Notes: generated from the sequence alone by a model not told the origin. A stretch of 64,000 nucleotides of DNA from Fructilactobacillus lindneri DSM 20690 = JCM 11027 (GCF_002907375.1 NZ_MIYK01000001.1:62001-126000), one strand, 5' to 3'; shown: positions 38,180-47,221, counted from the first letter of the stretch. Translations and numbers: made by a program.

Positions 38180-38224
38180 CAATTTTGCAAATTGATTGAC
38201 ATAAATCACTGCGAATACTATTAT
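38180..38224 (+). promoter_or_regulatory. glmS promoter with flanking palindrome
   Basis: TTGACA (38196-38201), 17-nt gap, TATTAT (38219-38224). Directly upstream is CAATTT-TGC-AAATTG (38180-38194), a perfect 6-bp inverted repeat that could be an operator. The leader to the start is about 60 nt and is too short and too AT-rich for a glmS ribozyme. Confidence 0.65.
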
Positions 38225-38291
38225 AGTAGTTGTTCCATAAATAAAAAATAAAAATAAACATCTATACCAATTTAAAAACGAGGTAAAAAAT

Positions 38292-40109
38292 ATGTGTGGA
38301 GTAGTAGGAGTTACAGGAAACAAGAATGCAACTGAAATATTAGTTAATGGATTAGAAAAGTTGCAATATCGTGGTTACGATTCGGCTGGAATCTTTGTAG
38401 ATAGTAAAAAGGGTCCTGATTATTTAGTTAAAGCAACCGGAAGTATTGCTGATTTAAAACGAAAAATTGGACCAGAAGTCCAAGGAACTGCAGGGATTGG
38501 TCATACTCGCTGGGCCACTCATGGTGGTGTAAATATTGAAAATGCTCATCCACAGTTTTCTGGTGATGAACGTTTTTATTTAGTTCACAACGGTGTGATT
38601 GAAAACTTCCAAGCTTTAAAGGACGAATATTTACAAGATGTTAAATTTCATAGCCAGACTGACACAGAAGTAGTCGTACAATTAATTGATAAATTTGTTA
38701 CTCAAGACGGTATGAATACTAAAGATGCATTTAACAAGACCTTATCGTTACTGGGGAATTCTTCGTATGCGTTCGTGTTAATGGATAAAGAAGAACCTGA
38801 AACTTTATACGTTGCTAAAAACAAAAGTCCTTTGTTGATTGGTCTAGGAAACGGATGTAATGTAGTTTGTTCTGATTCAATTGCAATGTTGGATGTTACG
38901 CATACTTTCCTTGAAATTCAAGATGGGGATGTTTGTGTGGTAAATCCTGATAGTGTATTTGTCGATGATAAGGATGGCAATACAGTTGAACGAGAAACTT
39001 TTGAAGTTGATGTTGATCCAAGTGCATCTGACAAAGGGACTTATCCATACTACATGTTAAAAGAAATTGATGAACAACCAAATGTAATGCGTAAACTTTC
39101 CGCCCGTTATCTTGATCTTGACGGCAATCCTATGATTGATCCTAAATTATTATCAGAAATCAAGGATTCAGACCGAATTTACATTGTTGGGGCTGGAACT
39201 AGTTACCACGCCGGCTTAGTTGGTAAAATTCAATTAGAAAAACTAACTGGAATTCCAACTGAAGTTCATGTTGCTTCTGAATTTGCATACGAACATCCAA
39301 TTCTTTCCAAAAAACCATTCTTTATTTTCTTATCACAAAGTGGTGAAACTGCCGATAGTCGTCAAGTATTAGTAAATGTTAATAAAAAGAACCTGCCTAG
39401 TTTAACGGTTACTAACGTTGCTAATTCAACTCTTTCCCGTGAATCAACGTTTACGTTGTTACTCGATGCTGGTCCAGAAATTTCAGTTGCATCTACTAAG
39501 GCCTATACAGCTCAGATTGCATTAGAAGCCATTTTGGCCAAAGCAGTCGGAGAATACGTTGGAAATCAAGCTGCCAAAGATTTTGATCTTAAAGGACAGT
39601 TGGCTTTAGTTGCCACCGGGATGCAGAGTATTGTTGATGAAAAAGCAAAAATGGATCAAGTCGCCAAAGATTACTTTGTCGATGCTAAACAAGCCTTCTA
39701 TATTGGACGTGGGATTGACTACACGGTTTCTATTGAAGCTGCTTTAAAATTAAAAGAGATTTCATATGTGCATGCCGAAGGATTTGCTTCTGGTGAATTA
39801 AAACATGGAACGATTGCTTTAATTGAAGAAGGTACTCCGGTGATTGGAATTATTACACAAGCAGATACTGCTGCTTTAACCCGTAGTAACTTGGCTGAAA
39901 CTGCTACTCGTGGTGCTAAAACCCTTTCAATCGTTAGAAAGAGTTTGGCAAAACCTGGAGACACATTTGTGATTCCGGATGTTGACGAAATGCTTTCACC
40001 ATTGCTTAGTGTGATTCCAGCCCAATTAATTGCATATTACACTAGCTTGAACAAGGGATTAAACGTCGATTTACCCCGAAATCTTGCTAAGAGTGTCACA
40101 GTAGAATAG
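38292..40109 (+). CDS. glmS: Glutamine--fructose-6-phosphate aminotransferase (isomerizing)
   Basis: GlmS makes glucosamine-6-phosphate from fructose-6-phosphate and glutamine, the entry to amino-sugar and wall synthesis, and feeds GlmM encoded at 33.9 kb. The 605-residue protein starts MCGVVGVTG, whose Cys2 is the glutaminase nucleophile, with GHTRWATHGG following. Two SIS isomerase domains follow (about 285-425 and 455-595) and the C-terminus is NLAKSVTVE. GAGG precedes ATG 38292. Regulation probably occurs at the promoter, since no ribozyme is seen. Confidence 0.96.
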   Translation: MCGVVGVTGNKNATEILVNGLEKLQYRGYDSAGIFVDSKKGPDYLVKATGSIADLKRKIGPEVQGTAGIGHTRWATHGGVNIENAHPQFSGDERFYLVHNGVIENFQALKDEYLQDVKFHSQTDTEVVVQLIDKFVTQDGMNTKDAFNKTLSLLGNSSYAFVLMDKEEPETLYVAKNKSPLLIGLGNGCNVVCSDSIAMLDVTHTFLEIQDGDVCVVNPDSVFVDDKDGNTVERETFEVDVDPSASDKGTYPYYMLKEIDEQPNVMRKLSARYLDLDGNPMIDPKLLSEIKDSDRIYIVGAGTSYHAGLVGKIQLEKLTGIPTEVHVASEFAYEHPILSKKPFFIFLSQSGETADSRQVLVNVNKKNLPSLTVTNVANSTLSRESTFTLLLDAGPEISVASTKAYTAQIALEAILAKAVGEYVGNQAAKDFDLKGQLALVATGMQSIVDEKAKMDQVAKDYFVDAKQAFYIGRGIDYTVSIEAALKLKEISYVHAEGFASGELKHGTIALIEEGTPVIGIITQADTAALTRSNLAETATRGAKTLSIVRKSLAKPGDTFVIPDVDEMLSPLLSVIPAQLIAYYTSLNKGLNVDLPRNLAKSVTVE

Positions 40110-40118
40110 AATTTTAAT

Positions 40119-40150
40119 AAGAAGAATTGTGCAAACAATTCTTTTTTTAT
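40119..40150 (+). terminator. Intrinsic terminator after glmS
   Basis: Stem AAGAATTGT/ACAATTCTT, loop GCAA, then seven T. Confidence 0.8.
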
Positions 40151-40173
40151 AGAGTTAAAAGAAGGTGAAACTT

Positions 40174-40308
40174 TTGAAATATACTAAACGTACGAAACAA
40201 AAGAAACATGACCGCAAAGAAGAAACCTGGCAAAAGTTTAAGGATCAGCAAAATAAATTAAGTGCCAATCGTAAGGGAGTTAAGTCCGTTACGAAAAGGC
40301 ACTGGTAA
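40174..40308 (+). CDS. Small basic protein, 44 residues, unknown
   Basis: A TTG start at 40174 lies 7 nt after GAAGGTGAAA, giving 44 residues beginning MKYTKRTKQKKHDRKEE and ending SVTKRHW. About 40 percent are Lys, Arg or His, with no hydrophobic segment, so it may bind RNA, DNA or ribosomes. It lies just after the glmS terminator and 17 nt before the next unknown gene, which suggests cotranscription. I do not recognise the family. The case for a real gene rests on the ribosome site, spacing and compact packing. Confidence 0.5.
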   Translation: MKYTKRTKQKKHDRKEETWQKFKDQQNKLSANRKGVKSVTKRHW

Positions 40309-40325
40309 GTACGAAAGGGAAAGCT

Positions 40326-40640
40326 ATGACACAAAAAAGTCATGAAACGTTAACTTTGATTGAAGAAATTACTCGATTAGATGGTAGTACCTACGTTGAA
40401 ATTAGTAATATGGTGCAAAATGGACGGGCTGAATTAGCGGCCGAACGAAAGTTAATTAAGCAGGTACGCATCTTGCAACTTAATATTCCTCATTCTGTCC
40501 ACGTTATTAATTATGAAAACTACATTAATGATAATTTTACGATGCCAACCGAAAAATTACAGGAATTTGAAGAATGGAAACGAACTCCAGAGATGGATCA
40601 AGAGGTTCAAATGATTCTCAATGAAAATCACATTGGTTAA
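40326..40640 (+). CDS. Hypothetical protein, 104 residues
   Basis: A soluble, acidic-to-neutral protein with no signal peptide or membrane span. It starts at ATG 40326 behind AAAGGGAAA. The N-terminal half (HETLTLIEEITRLDGSTYVE) looks helical, and RKLIKQVRILQLNIPHSVHV looks like a strand-helix unit. The tail is acidic (EFEEWKRTPEMDQEVQ). I do not recognise the family. It sits between a tiny basic gene and a lactonase and may form an operon with the former. Confidence 0.75.
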   Translation: MTQKSHETLTLIEEITRLDGSTYVEISNMVQNGRAELAAERKLIKQVRILQLNIPHSVHVINYENYINDNFTMPTEKLQEFEEWKRTPEMDQEVQMILNENHIG

Positions 40641-40642
40641 GT

Positions 40643-40656
40643 TGCAACCGTTTTCT
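40643..40656 (+). promoter_or_regulatory. Weak cre-like site before the lactonase gene
   Basis: TGCAACCGTTTTCT matches the core of the CcpA consensus (TG, A, CG, T, C) but deviates at the third and last positions. No strong promoter is fixed around it. Confidence 0.25.
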
Positions 40657-40711
40657 TTACCAGTAAAATGGATTATGGGATAATATATGAAAAGACAGAT
40701 GGAGGTTTGCC

Positions 40712-41755
40712 ATGATTGAAAATTTTCTGATTGGAACATATACCAATAACCAAAGTAAAGGTATCTATCAAATCGAATTAGATACTGATAAACAAGTATT
40801 GCAAAACACTGAATTAGTTGCTGAAGCTGGTTCACCAACTTATGTGGCTGAATCTGATGCACAAAAAATTTATGCAGTGGACAAAGTAACTGATGGCGAC
40901 CAAGTTCGTGGGGGGTTAATTAATCTCGATGGATCAACTACGCCTGCTAAAGAAATTCAGACCTTGATTTCTGAAGGAAGTAGTCCAGCTTATGTGACCG
41001 TTGATGAAAAACGACAAAATGTTTATACTGCTAATTATCATACTGGTGATGTGACCGTTTTTAACATTGAAGCTGATGGACGTTTAACCCAAACAGACCA
41101 AGTTCATGATACGGGAATGGTCGGACCAAAACCAGAGCAGGCGGATGGACCACATCCTCATTATGCAGATGTTGCATTTGACGGACGTCTCGTTATTTGT
41201 GATTTAGGACTAGATCGCGTATACTTATATGATATTTCTGATCAGGGTAAATTAAACTTAGTTAGTCAATTAACCATGGCTCCTGGTTTTGGACCTCGTC
41301 ATATTGATTTTGTGGAAGAAACTGGCAAAGCATACTTAGTTGGAGAATTAAGCAGTGAGTTAGCGGTATTAAACTATAATGAAGAAACTGGTGAATTTTC
41401 AGTTCAACAAATTGTTTCTACTATCCCTGCGGACTGGACTTCACACAATGGTGGAGCTGCTATTCATCTATCTGCAGATCATAAGTTTGTTTACGTTTCT
41501 AATCGAGGTAATGATAGTATTGCCGCCTTTGCGATTCAGCCGGATGGAAACGTAGAGTTGATCCAGTTAATTTCGACCGAAGGGGAATTCCCTCGTGATT
41601 TTAATTTTAATCAAAATCAGAAATTTCTGATTGCTTTAAACCAAAATACTAATAATGCAACACTATATGCTCGTAATCCAGCAACTGGAATGCTGACTTT
41701 ATTGCAAAAGGACTTTGAGGTTCCAGAGGGAACTTGCATTACTTTACGTAAATAA
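40712..41755 (+). CDS. Lactonase family protein (6-phosphogluconolactonase-like)
   Basis: The 347-residue protein has the seven-bladed beta-propeller of the YbhE/Pgl lactonase family: FLIGTYTNNQSKGIYQ at the start, DGPHPHYADVAFDGR, GFGPRHIDF and SNRGNDSIAAF, with an EGEFPRDFNFN loop. It probably hydrolyses 6-phosphogluconolactone in the oxidative pentose phosphate/phosphoketolase route. That route is central in heterofermentative lactobacilli. Other lactonase substrates are possible in this family. GGAGG lies 8 nt before ATG 40712. The small HAAS-like gene follows after 20 nt with no terminator. Confidence 0.85.
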   Translation: MIENFLIGTYTNNQSKGIYQIELDTDKQVLQNTELVAEAGSPTYVAESDAQKIYAVDKVTDGDQVRGGLINLDGSTTPAKEIQTLISEGSSPAYVTVDEKRQNVYTANYHTGDVTVFNIEADGRLTQTDQVHDTGMVGPKPEQADGPHPHYADVAFDGRLVICDLGLDRVYLYDISDQGKLNLVSQLTMAPGFGPRHIDFVEETGKAYLVGELSSELAVLNYNEETGEFSVQQIVSTIPADWTSHNGGAAIHLSADHKFVYVSNRGNDSIAAFAIQPDGNVELIQLISTEGEFPRDFNFNQNQKFLIALNQNTNNATLYARNPATGMLTLLQKDFEVPEGTCITLRK

Positions 41756-41775
41756 AAACAAAAGAGGTAAATACA

Positions 41776-42018
41776 ATGTCAGAAAATGAAATTGAATCAA
41801 TTATTGCTGGACGTTTAGATAAAATCTTTGAAGATTATCCAACTACGCCTCGTATTGAAATGCTCAAGATTGCATTTAAACAATCAATTGTCAAAGATGC
41901 TGAAATGAAAATGACAAAAGATTTATCAATGAATGATGCTATTGAACAAGCCTTTACTGATTTTGGTAATATTCGTCATCAAATTAATGCAGCTCTTTTT
42001 AACGATGAAGAAAAATAA
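41776..42018 (+). CDS. Small acidic protein resembling a permease-prefix (HAAS-type) domain
   Basis: The 80-residue, mainly helical protein includes MSMNDAIEQAFTDFGNIRHQIN-like sequence, where the segment SMNDAIEQAFTDFGN resembles the short helical prefix domain found before some permeases and in regulators. That prefix typically reads eA-x-x-x-A-x-x-x-F/L-G-D. It has no membrane part. The resemblance is by eye only. AGAGGT precedes ATG 41776, and it appears cotranscribed with the lactonase gene. Confidence 0.65.
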   Translation: MSENEIESIIAGRLDKIFEDYPTTPRIEMLKIAFKQSIVKDAEMKMTKDLSMNDAIEQAFTDFGNIRHQINAALFNDEEK

Positions 42019-42059
42019 ATTGCAAATTCAACATTGATATTGTATATTTATGGTAATAA

Positions 42060-42279
42060 TGACTGACATTGGTAAGAAAAGTAGTTTTAAGGAAACCTAT
42101 TCAACGAGTTGAGGATTGTGGAAGCTCAGCTAGGTCTTAAAGCGAATAACACCTTACTTTCTGTTTGTGATGTCAACGGCTGCTAACCGTTATTCTTGCA
42201 TGAAAGTGGTTTATTAATTTAAACAACCTGGGTGGTACCGAGAAGATCTCGTCCCTTGTCGATGAGGTCTTTTTGTTTT
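42060..42279 (+). promoter_or_regulatory. T-box riboswitch (asparagine) upstream of asnS
   Basis: The leader contains the T-box sequence GGGTGGTACCG (42230-42240), which pairs with the acceptor end of uncharged tRNA, and downstream a terminator hairpin (AGATCTCGTC/GATGAGGTCT plus T run, 42243-42276). Stem I seems to span about 42060-42165 with AAC at 42148-42150 as the likely specifier. A second AAC at 42175 is inside the stem III hairpin (AACGG/CCGTT). AAC is an Asn codon, in agreement with asnS downstream. Confidence 0.9.
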
Positions 42280-42307
42280 GTCATAAAATAAAACGGAGGA
42301 ATTAAAA

Positions 42308-43702
42308 ATGAAAAATGTTTTAGTAAAGGATTTATATACTAAAAAACGTGACTTTAGTGATGAACCGATTACGATTTCTGGTTGGATCCGGACGATTCGG
42401 GATTCAAAAAAGATTGCTTTTATTGAAGTTAATGATGGTTCATACATTAAAAATATCCAAGTAATTGCAAAGAAAAATGCATTGGCTAACTTTGATGATG
42501 TGGTGAAATTACCAATTAGTTCTACAGTTAAAATTACAGGTAAATTGGTAGAAACTCCAGATGCACAACAACCATTTGAACTACATGCAGAAGAAGTTAA
42601 GATTGAGGGAGTTGCTGATCCGGATTATCCATTACAAAAGAAAAAGCATTCTTTGGAATATTTGCGAACGATTGCACATTTACGTCCCCGTACCAATACT
42701 TTTTATTCTGTATTCAAGATTCGTTCCCTTGCTGCATTTGCGATTCATGAATATTTACAAAAATATGGTTTTGTCTATGTTAATACTCCAATCATTACCA
42801 GTAGTGATACTGAGGGGGCTGGGGAAATGTTCAGAATCAGTACTTTGGATCCTGACAATACTCCTCAAACTGATGATGGAAAAGTTGATTATTCACAAGA
42901 TTTCTTTGGTCAGGAAACTAACTTAACCGTTAGTGGTCAACTTCCAGTTGAAGCATTTGCGCTTGCTTTCCGCAATGTTTATACATTTGGACCAACTTTT
43001 AGAGCTGAAGATTCGCATACCAAACGTCACGCGGCTGAATTTTGGATGATTGAACCAGAAATGGCTTTTGCAGATTTGAAGGATGTTTTAGATCGTTCTG
43101 AAGGTTTATTAAAATATGTAATTAATTATTTATTGGAAAATGCCAGTGCTGACTTGCAATTTTTAAATGATAATGTTGATCATAATTTATTGGAATTATT
43201 ACATCATACAGTTGATGAAGATTTTGCTCGCATTACTTATACTGAAGCCATTGATATTTTGGAAAAAGCTGATGTTGATTTCAAATTCCCAGTTAAATGG
43301 GGGATTGATTTAAACTCCGAACATGAGCAATATTTAGCGGAAAAGGCATTTGGCAAACCTGTTTTTGTTACTGATTATCCTCGTAATATTAAAGCCTTTT
43401 ACATGCGGGATAATCCTGACGAAAAAACGGTTGCAGCCGTTGATTTGTTAGTTCCACGAATTGGGGAATTAATTGGTGGAAGTCAGCGTGAAGAACGTGA
43501 AGATGTTTTGGAAGCCAAAATGAAAGAATTTGGGTTACCAAAAGAAGAATATGAATGGTATTTGGAACTTCGTAAATATGGTGGTACTAAACATTCCGGT
43601 TTTGGAATTGGGTTTGAACGTCTCTTAATGTACGTAACTGGAATGGATAATATTCGTGACGTGATCCCTTATCCACGGATTCAAGGAAGTATTAAATTTT
43701 AA
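42308..43702 (+). CDS. asnS: Asparagine--tRNA ligase
   Basis: AsnRS charges tRNA-Asn. The 464-residue class IIb synthetase has an N-terminal OB-fold anticodon-binding domain (about 15-105, [23 protein letters not shown] abridged) and a catalytic domain with motif 2 in [20 protein letters not shown]. Motif 3 is [17 protein letters not shown] spacer [11 protein letters not shown] is typical of AsnRS rather than AspRS. CGGAGG precedes ATG 42308. Expression is controlled by the T-box in front. Confidence 0.95.
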   Translation: MKNVLVKDLYTKKRDFSDEPITISGWIRTIRDSKKIAFIEVNDGSYIKNIQVIAKKNALANFDDVVKLPISSTVKITGKLVETPDAQQPFELHAEEVKIEGVADPDYPLQKKKHSLEYLRTIAHLRPRTNTFYSVFKIRSLAAFAIHEYLQKYGFVYVNTPIITSSDTEGAGEMFRISTLDPDNTPQTDDGKVDYSQDFFGQETNLTVSGQLPVEAFALAFRNVYTFGPTFRAEDSHTKRHAAEFWMIEPEMAFADLKDVLDRSEGLLKYVINYLLENASADLQFLNDNVDHNLLELLHHTVDEDFARITYTEAIDILEKADVDFKFPVKWGIDLNSEHEQYLAEKAFGKPVFVTDYPRNIKAFYMRDNPDEKTVAAVDLLVPRIGELIGGSQREEREDVLEAKMKEFGLPKEEYEWYLELRKYGGTKHSGFGIGFERLLMYVTGMDNIRDVIPYPRIQGSIKF

Positions 43703-43705
43703 AAT

Positions 43706-43737
43706 TAAAAGAACGCAGATTTGCGTTCTTTTTTTAT
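43706..43737 (+). terminator. Intrinsic terminator after asnS
   Basis: Stem AAGAACGCA/TGCGTTCTT, loop GATT, seven T. Confidence 0.85.
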
Positions 43738-43799
43738 TGTCTAAGTTGGTATATAATAATCTTTATAAAAGATTGTACAAAAGGAAGAAGGAATGAATA

Positions 43800-45203
43800 A
43801 TGGAAAAAGATTCGTCAATGAGTAGTTTGACCCGTTTTTGGTTCATCGTAACCATGTTAGTTGGAACATTTACAATGTCCATCAGTCAGTCTTCACTTTC
43901 AACCGCTTATCCAACTTTAATGAATTATTTCGGGGTATCAGCCGATACGATTCAATGGTTAACGACTGGGTTTATGATTGTCATGTGTATTACCATGCCA
44001 ATCAGTCCCTGGTTGCTTAACAACATGAGCTTTAAGAAGTTATTTATCGGAGCACTCCTTTTATTTGATGTTGGTACGCTAATCATTTTTTATGGAAGCA
44101 GTTTTTTAATTGTGATGCTAGGAAGGGTGATGGAAGCCGCTGCCGTTGGTGTTTTGTTTCCATCTTACCAAACTGTTTTGCTAGAAATCACTCCGGAGAA
44201 AAAACGGGGAACCATTATGGGGGTAGCTGGATTAGTAATGGGATCAGCTTTAGCCTGTGGTCCGATTATTTCTGGAATTTTTTTAAAATTTACGACTTGG
44301 AGAGGATTGTTCGTTTTCTTCATGGTAGTGATTACGATTATTTTAGGACTCTCTTTTTTCGTGATGCGGGATGTAATGCCACGAATTGAAACGAAATTGG
44401 ATTGGCTTTCAATTTTCTATTCATTAGGATTAGTGGGATTGTTGTACGTGATTACTGAGATTGGCAAGTCGGGTACAGATTGGTTAATATTAGGAATTAT
44501 TTTATTAATTTCAATCATTATGTTGGCGTTGTTTGTTCATCGTCAGCTGACAATTCCAGATCCATTACTTGATTTGTGGGTTATGAAGAGCTTTAACTAT
44601 GATTTAGCGGTTCTTTTAACTGGATTTTCATATATTTCTTTAATTGTTGTTACCATTATTTTCCCACTCTATTATCAAGGTGTCCTGCACGTTTCGCCCT
44701 TTATTTCAGGAATGGCATTAGTTCCCGGTGCAGCTTTTTTAAGTATCTTAAATCCGCTAACAGGGACATTAGCAGATAAGATTGGCTTTAAGCCAACGAT
44801 GCTGATTGGAATGACGATGATTGTGTTAGGTTGGGGACTGCTTTCAATTTTAACTATTTCAGATATCTGGATCATGATTGGAATTGCGATGCTAATTGAA
44901 GGTGGTAATGCCTTTGTAATGATGCCTGCAGTTACACTAGGGGCTAATTCACTTCCTAATCCATTAATCTCACACGGAACGGCCGTAATTACTACAGTTC
45001 GTCAAGTGCTAGGATCAACTGGGGTAGCCGTCGCGACTTTGGTATTAGTTGATTTTACCAAGCATGCTTCATTGAGTGGTAAATCATTAGTAATGGCCAA
45101 TCAATTTGGATTTCATGCGGTTTATTGGACGTTCTTTGGGATTGCTGTGATTGGATTTATAATTGCATTGTTAATTAAAAATACGCAAAATGATAGCGAA
45201 TAA
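43800..45203 (+). CDS. MFS exporter, DHA2 (EmrB/QacA-like) family
   Basis: The 467-residue membrane protein has about 14 hydrophobic segments, the DHA2 layout. Diagnostic parts are the N-terminal MLVGTFTMSISQSSLSTAYP, the motif-C-like GVAGLVMGSALACGPIISG with Gly-Pro in span 5, and TGLMIVMC-type helices. It should export drugs or other amphiphilic compounds using proton motive force; the substrate cannot be read. It is a single gene bounded by terminators. The nearby sortase is on the same strand. Confidence 0.85.
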   Translation: MEKDSSMSSLTRFWFIVTMLVGTFTMSISQSSLSTAYPTLMNYFGVSADTIQWLTTGFMIVMCITMPISPWLLNNMSFKKLFIGALLLFDVGTLIIFYGSSFLIVMLGRVMEAAAVGVLFPSYQTVLLEITPEKKRGTIMGVAGLVMGSALACGPIISGIFLKFTTWRGLFVFFMVVITIILGLSFFVMRDVMPRIETKLDWLSIFYSLGLVGLLYVITEIGKSGTDWLILGIILLISIIMLALFVHRQLTIPDPLLDLWVMKSFNYDLAVLLTGFSYISLIVVTIIFPLYYQGVLHVSPFISGMALVPGAAFLSILNPLTGTLADKIGFKPTMLIGMTMIVLGWGLLSILTISDIWIMIGIAMLIEGGNAFVMMPAVTLGANSLPNPLISHGTAVITTVRQVLGSTGVAVATLVLVDFTKHASLSGKSLVMANQFGFHAVYWTFFGIAVIGFIIALLIKNTQNDSE

Positions 45204-45237
45204 AGTTCTGTATATGCTAAGATGAAAACAAGTTAAA

Positions 45238-45273
45238 TAAAAGAAGTCATTGATAATCAATGACTTCTTTTTC
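45238..45273 (+). terminator. Intrinsic terminator between the MFS gene and sortase
   Basis: Stem AAGAAGTCATTG/CAATGACTTCTT, loop ATAAT, T run. A promoter-like TGCTAAGAT at 45215-45223 lies upstream of the hairpin, so the hairpin might sit in the sortase leader rather than only end the MFS mRNA. Confidence 0.75.
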
Positions 45274-45295
45274 ATCTAATAAGGAGATTATTTAA

Positions 45296-45952
45296 ATGGC
45301 AAAGAAACAAAAAAAGCATTGGATAAAACGGATTTTTAGTTATGTAGTGATTGTTTTGATTTTAATCATTGGATTGGGACTAGTTTTTAATTCACAAATT
45401 GAAAGTTTTTGGTTAGGGATGCAATCCAATCAAAAGGTCAGCAGTATTTCTAAAAATGAAGTGAAAAAGGGTGAAAAAAAGCAGGGTAATTATGACTTTA
45501 GTAACGTTAAGTCAGTTTCTGGAAATGCCATTACTGAAAGTGAAAAAGCACGTAAAGAGAATGCCATCGGTAAAATTACTATTCCAGCTTTAAAAATTAA
45601 TTTGCCTATTTTCAAAGGATTGGATTCCGAAAACCTTACGATTGGGGCTGGTACGATGAAAGCAGACCAAAAAATGGGTCAGGGAAATTATGTGTTAGCT
45701 GGACATCATATGAAAGATCCTAATGTATTGTTTTCGCCCCTTGCTAAGGCTAAAGAGGGTCAATTAATTAAATTATCTAATGCTAGCAAAACCTATAAAT
45801 ATAAAATCAGCAAGGTGAAAGTTGTCCCTGAAACAGATGTTAGTGTGATAAACGATGTACCTGGCAAAAAAGAATTAACATTGGTCACTTGTGCTTCAGG
45901 GAATCCTGGCGAAACACGTCGTATAATTGTAACTGCTGATTTAGAAAAATAG
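45296..45952 (+). CDS. srtA: Class A sortase
   Basis: SrtA cuts LPxTG-type signals between T and G and attaches surface proteins to lipid II. The 218-residue protein has a single N-terminal membrane helix (about residues 13-31) and a sortase domain from about residue 85. The active site is His137 in VLAGHHMKDPNVLF, Cys199 in ELTLVTCASGN and Arg208/209 in ETRRIIV. The TLVTC pattern and length fit class A, the housekeeping type. It is the expected partner of surface proteins like the one at 21.9 kb. ATG 45296 lies after AAGGAG. Confidence 0.93.
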   Translation: MAKKQKKHWIKRIFSYVVIVLILIIGLGLVFNSQIESFWLGMQSNQKVSSISKNEVKKGEKKQGNYDFSNVKSVSGNAITESEKARKENAIGKITIPALKINLPIFKGLDSENLTIGAGTMKADQKMGQGNYVLAGHHMKDPNVLFSPLAKAKEGQLIKLSNASKTYKYKISKVKVVPETDVSVINDVPGKKELTLVTCASGNPGETRRIIVTADLEK

Positions 45953-46038
45953 TTAATTTTATTTTTTGTGATAGTAACAAAATTGTATCTCATATCTAAA
46001 GTGCTAAAATATGATAAAAACTAAAAGAGGATAAAACG

Positions 46039-47139
46039 ATGGAAAAATTAAAGCAATTACAAGAGTACGTGAAACAGCAGGGACTTGATGCAGCTTACAT
46101 TAGTAACTACGAAGATATTCAATACTTTACCGGTTTTGGTAGTGATCCAGTTGAACGAGTTCTAGCATTGATTGTCTTTCCGGATGCTGATCCATTTTTA
46201 TTCGCACCAGCATTGGAAGTGGAGGATATTCAACAATCTGGTTGGCCTTACCCGGTTTACGGGTATTTAGATCATGAAAAACCTTTTGCTATGATTGCAG
46301 ACGAAGTGAAAAAGATTAATCCTAATCCACAAAAATGGGGCATTGAAATGAGTAATTTAACGGTTGATAAGTTAAATGCCCTCCAGGAACAATTTCCCAA
46401 GGCTGAGTTTAAGCATAACTTAACACCTGAAGTTGAATCACTACGATTAATTAAAACTCCAGATGAGATTGAAAAGTTGCGAGCTGCCGGTAAAGAAGCT
46501 GATTTTGCATTTAAAGTTGGTTTTGAAACAGTTAAGCCGGGGATGACCGAAGCTGATGTTGCAGCAGAAATTGAATATCAATTGAAGAAGCGCGGTGTAA
46601 TGCAGATGAGTTTTCCAACCTTGATTCAAGCTGGAAAGCACGCTTCACAACCACATGGTGATACTAGCACAAACAAGATTGAAGATAATGAGTTGGTTTT
46701 ATTTGATTTAGGAACGGTTCATGATGGTTATATTAGTGATGCTAGTCGAACAGTTGCCGTTGGAGAATTAAACGATACCCAAAAAGAGATTTATCAAGTT
46801 TGTTTAGAAGCTCAATTAGCAGCTCAAGCGGCAGTTAAACCAGGAGTCAAAGCGGAAGATTTGGATAAAATTGCACGTGATATTATTGATAAAGCTGGAT
46901 ATGGAAAATATTTCATTCATCGTCTTGGACATGGTATGGGAATGAGTGAGCATGAATATCCTTCGATTATGGAAGGAAACCAGTTAGAATTAAAAGAAAA
47001 TATGTGCTTTTCACTTGAACCAGGAATTTATATTCCCGGAGTTGCAGGAGTTCGGATTGAAGATTGTGTAAGAGTTACTAAAGATGGTTGTGAACCCTTT
47101 ACTCATACTGCTAAAACACTTCAACAAGTTGCAAAATGA
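46039..47139 (+). CDS. pepQ: Xaa-Pro dipeptidase / M24 family aminopeptidase
   Basis: PepQ releases residues before proline from dipeptides and helps recycle peptides. The 366-residue protein has a creatinase-like N-domain (about 1-130) and a pita-bread M24 domain. The metal ligands are visible as FDLGTVHDGYISDASRTV (two Asp), HRLGHGMGMSEHEYP (His), SLEPGIYIPG (Glu) and RIEDCVRV (Glu). In many lactobacilli pepQ is divergent from ccpA; here no ccpA is adjacent. The gene is flanked by sortase and NADH oxidase. Distinguishing prolidase from aminopeptidase P needs alignment. Confidence 0.88.
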   Translation: MEKLKQLQEYVKQQGLDAAYISNYEDIQYFTGFGSDPVERVLALIVFPDADPFLFAPALEVEDIQQSGWPYPVYGYLDHEKPFAMIADEVKKINPNPQKWGIEMSNLTVDKLNALQEQFPKAEFKHNLTPEVESLRLIKTPDEIEKLRAAGKEADFAFKVGFETVKPGMTEADVAAEIEYQLKKRGVMQMSFPTLIQAGKHASQPHGDTSTNKIEDNELVLFDLGTVHDGYISDASRTVAVGELNDTQKEIYQVCLEAQLAAQAAVKPGVKAEDLDKIARDIIDKAGYGKYFIHRLGHGMGMSEHEYPSIMEGNQLELKENMCFSLEPGIYIPGVAGVRIEDCVRVTKDGCEPFTHTAKTLQQVAK

Positions 47140-47146
47140 AACTAAT

Positions 47147-47196
47147 AAAAGACTGATCAGGCAAGGTTGATTGCTTAATCAGTCTTTTATTTTATG
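47147..47196 (+). terminator. Intrinsic terminator after pepQ
   Basis: Outer stem AAAAGACTGAT/ATCAGTCTTTT with an inner GCAA/TTGC hairpin, then T-rich tail. Confidence 0.8.
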
Positions 47197-47221
47197 TAAA
47201 ATTAACTTTTACTTAATTTAC

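Noticed and set aside
38225-38291. glmS ribozyme in the glmS leader
   Set aside because: The leader is only about 65 nt and AT-rich, with none of the conserved ribozyme core.
40643-40656. A confident cre site before the lactonase gene
   Set aside because: Two consensus positions deviate and no promoter can be fixed around it; kept only as a weak feature.
42175-42177. AAC at 42175 as the T-box specifier codon
   Set aside because: It lies in the small AACGG/CCGTT hairpin after stem I; AAC at 42148 on the 3' side of stem I fits better.
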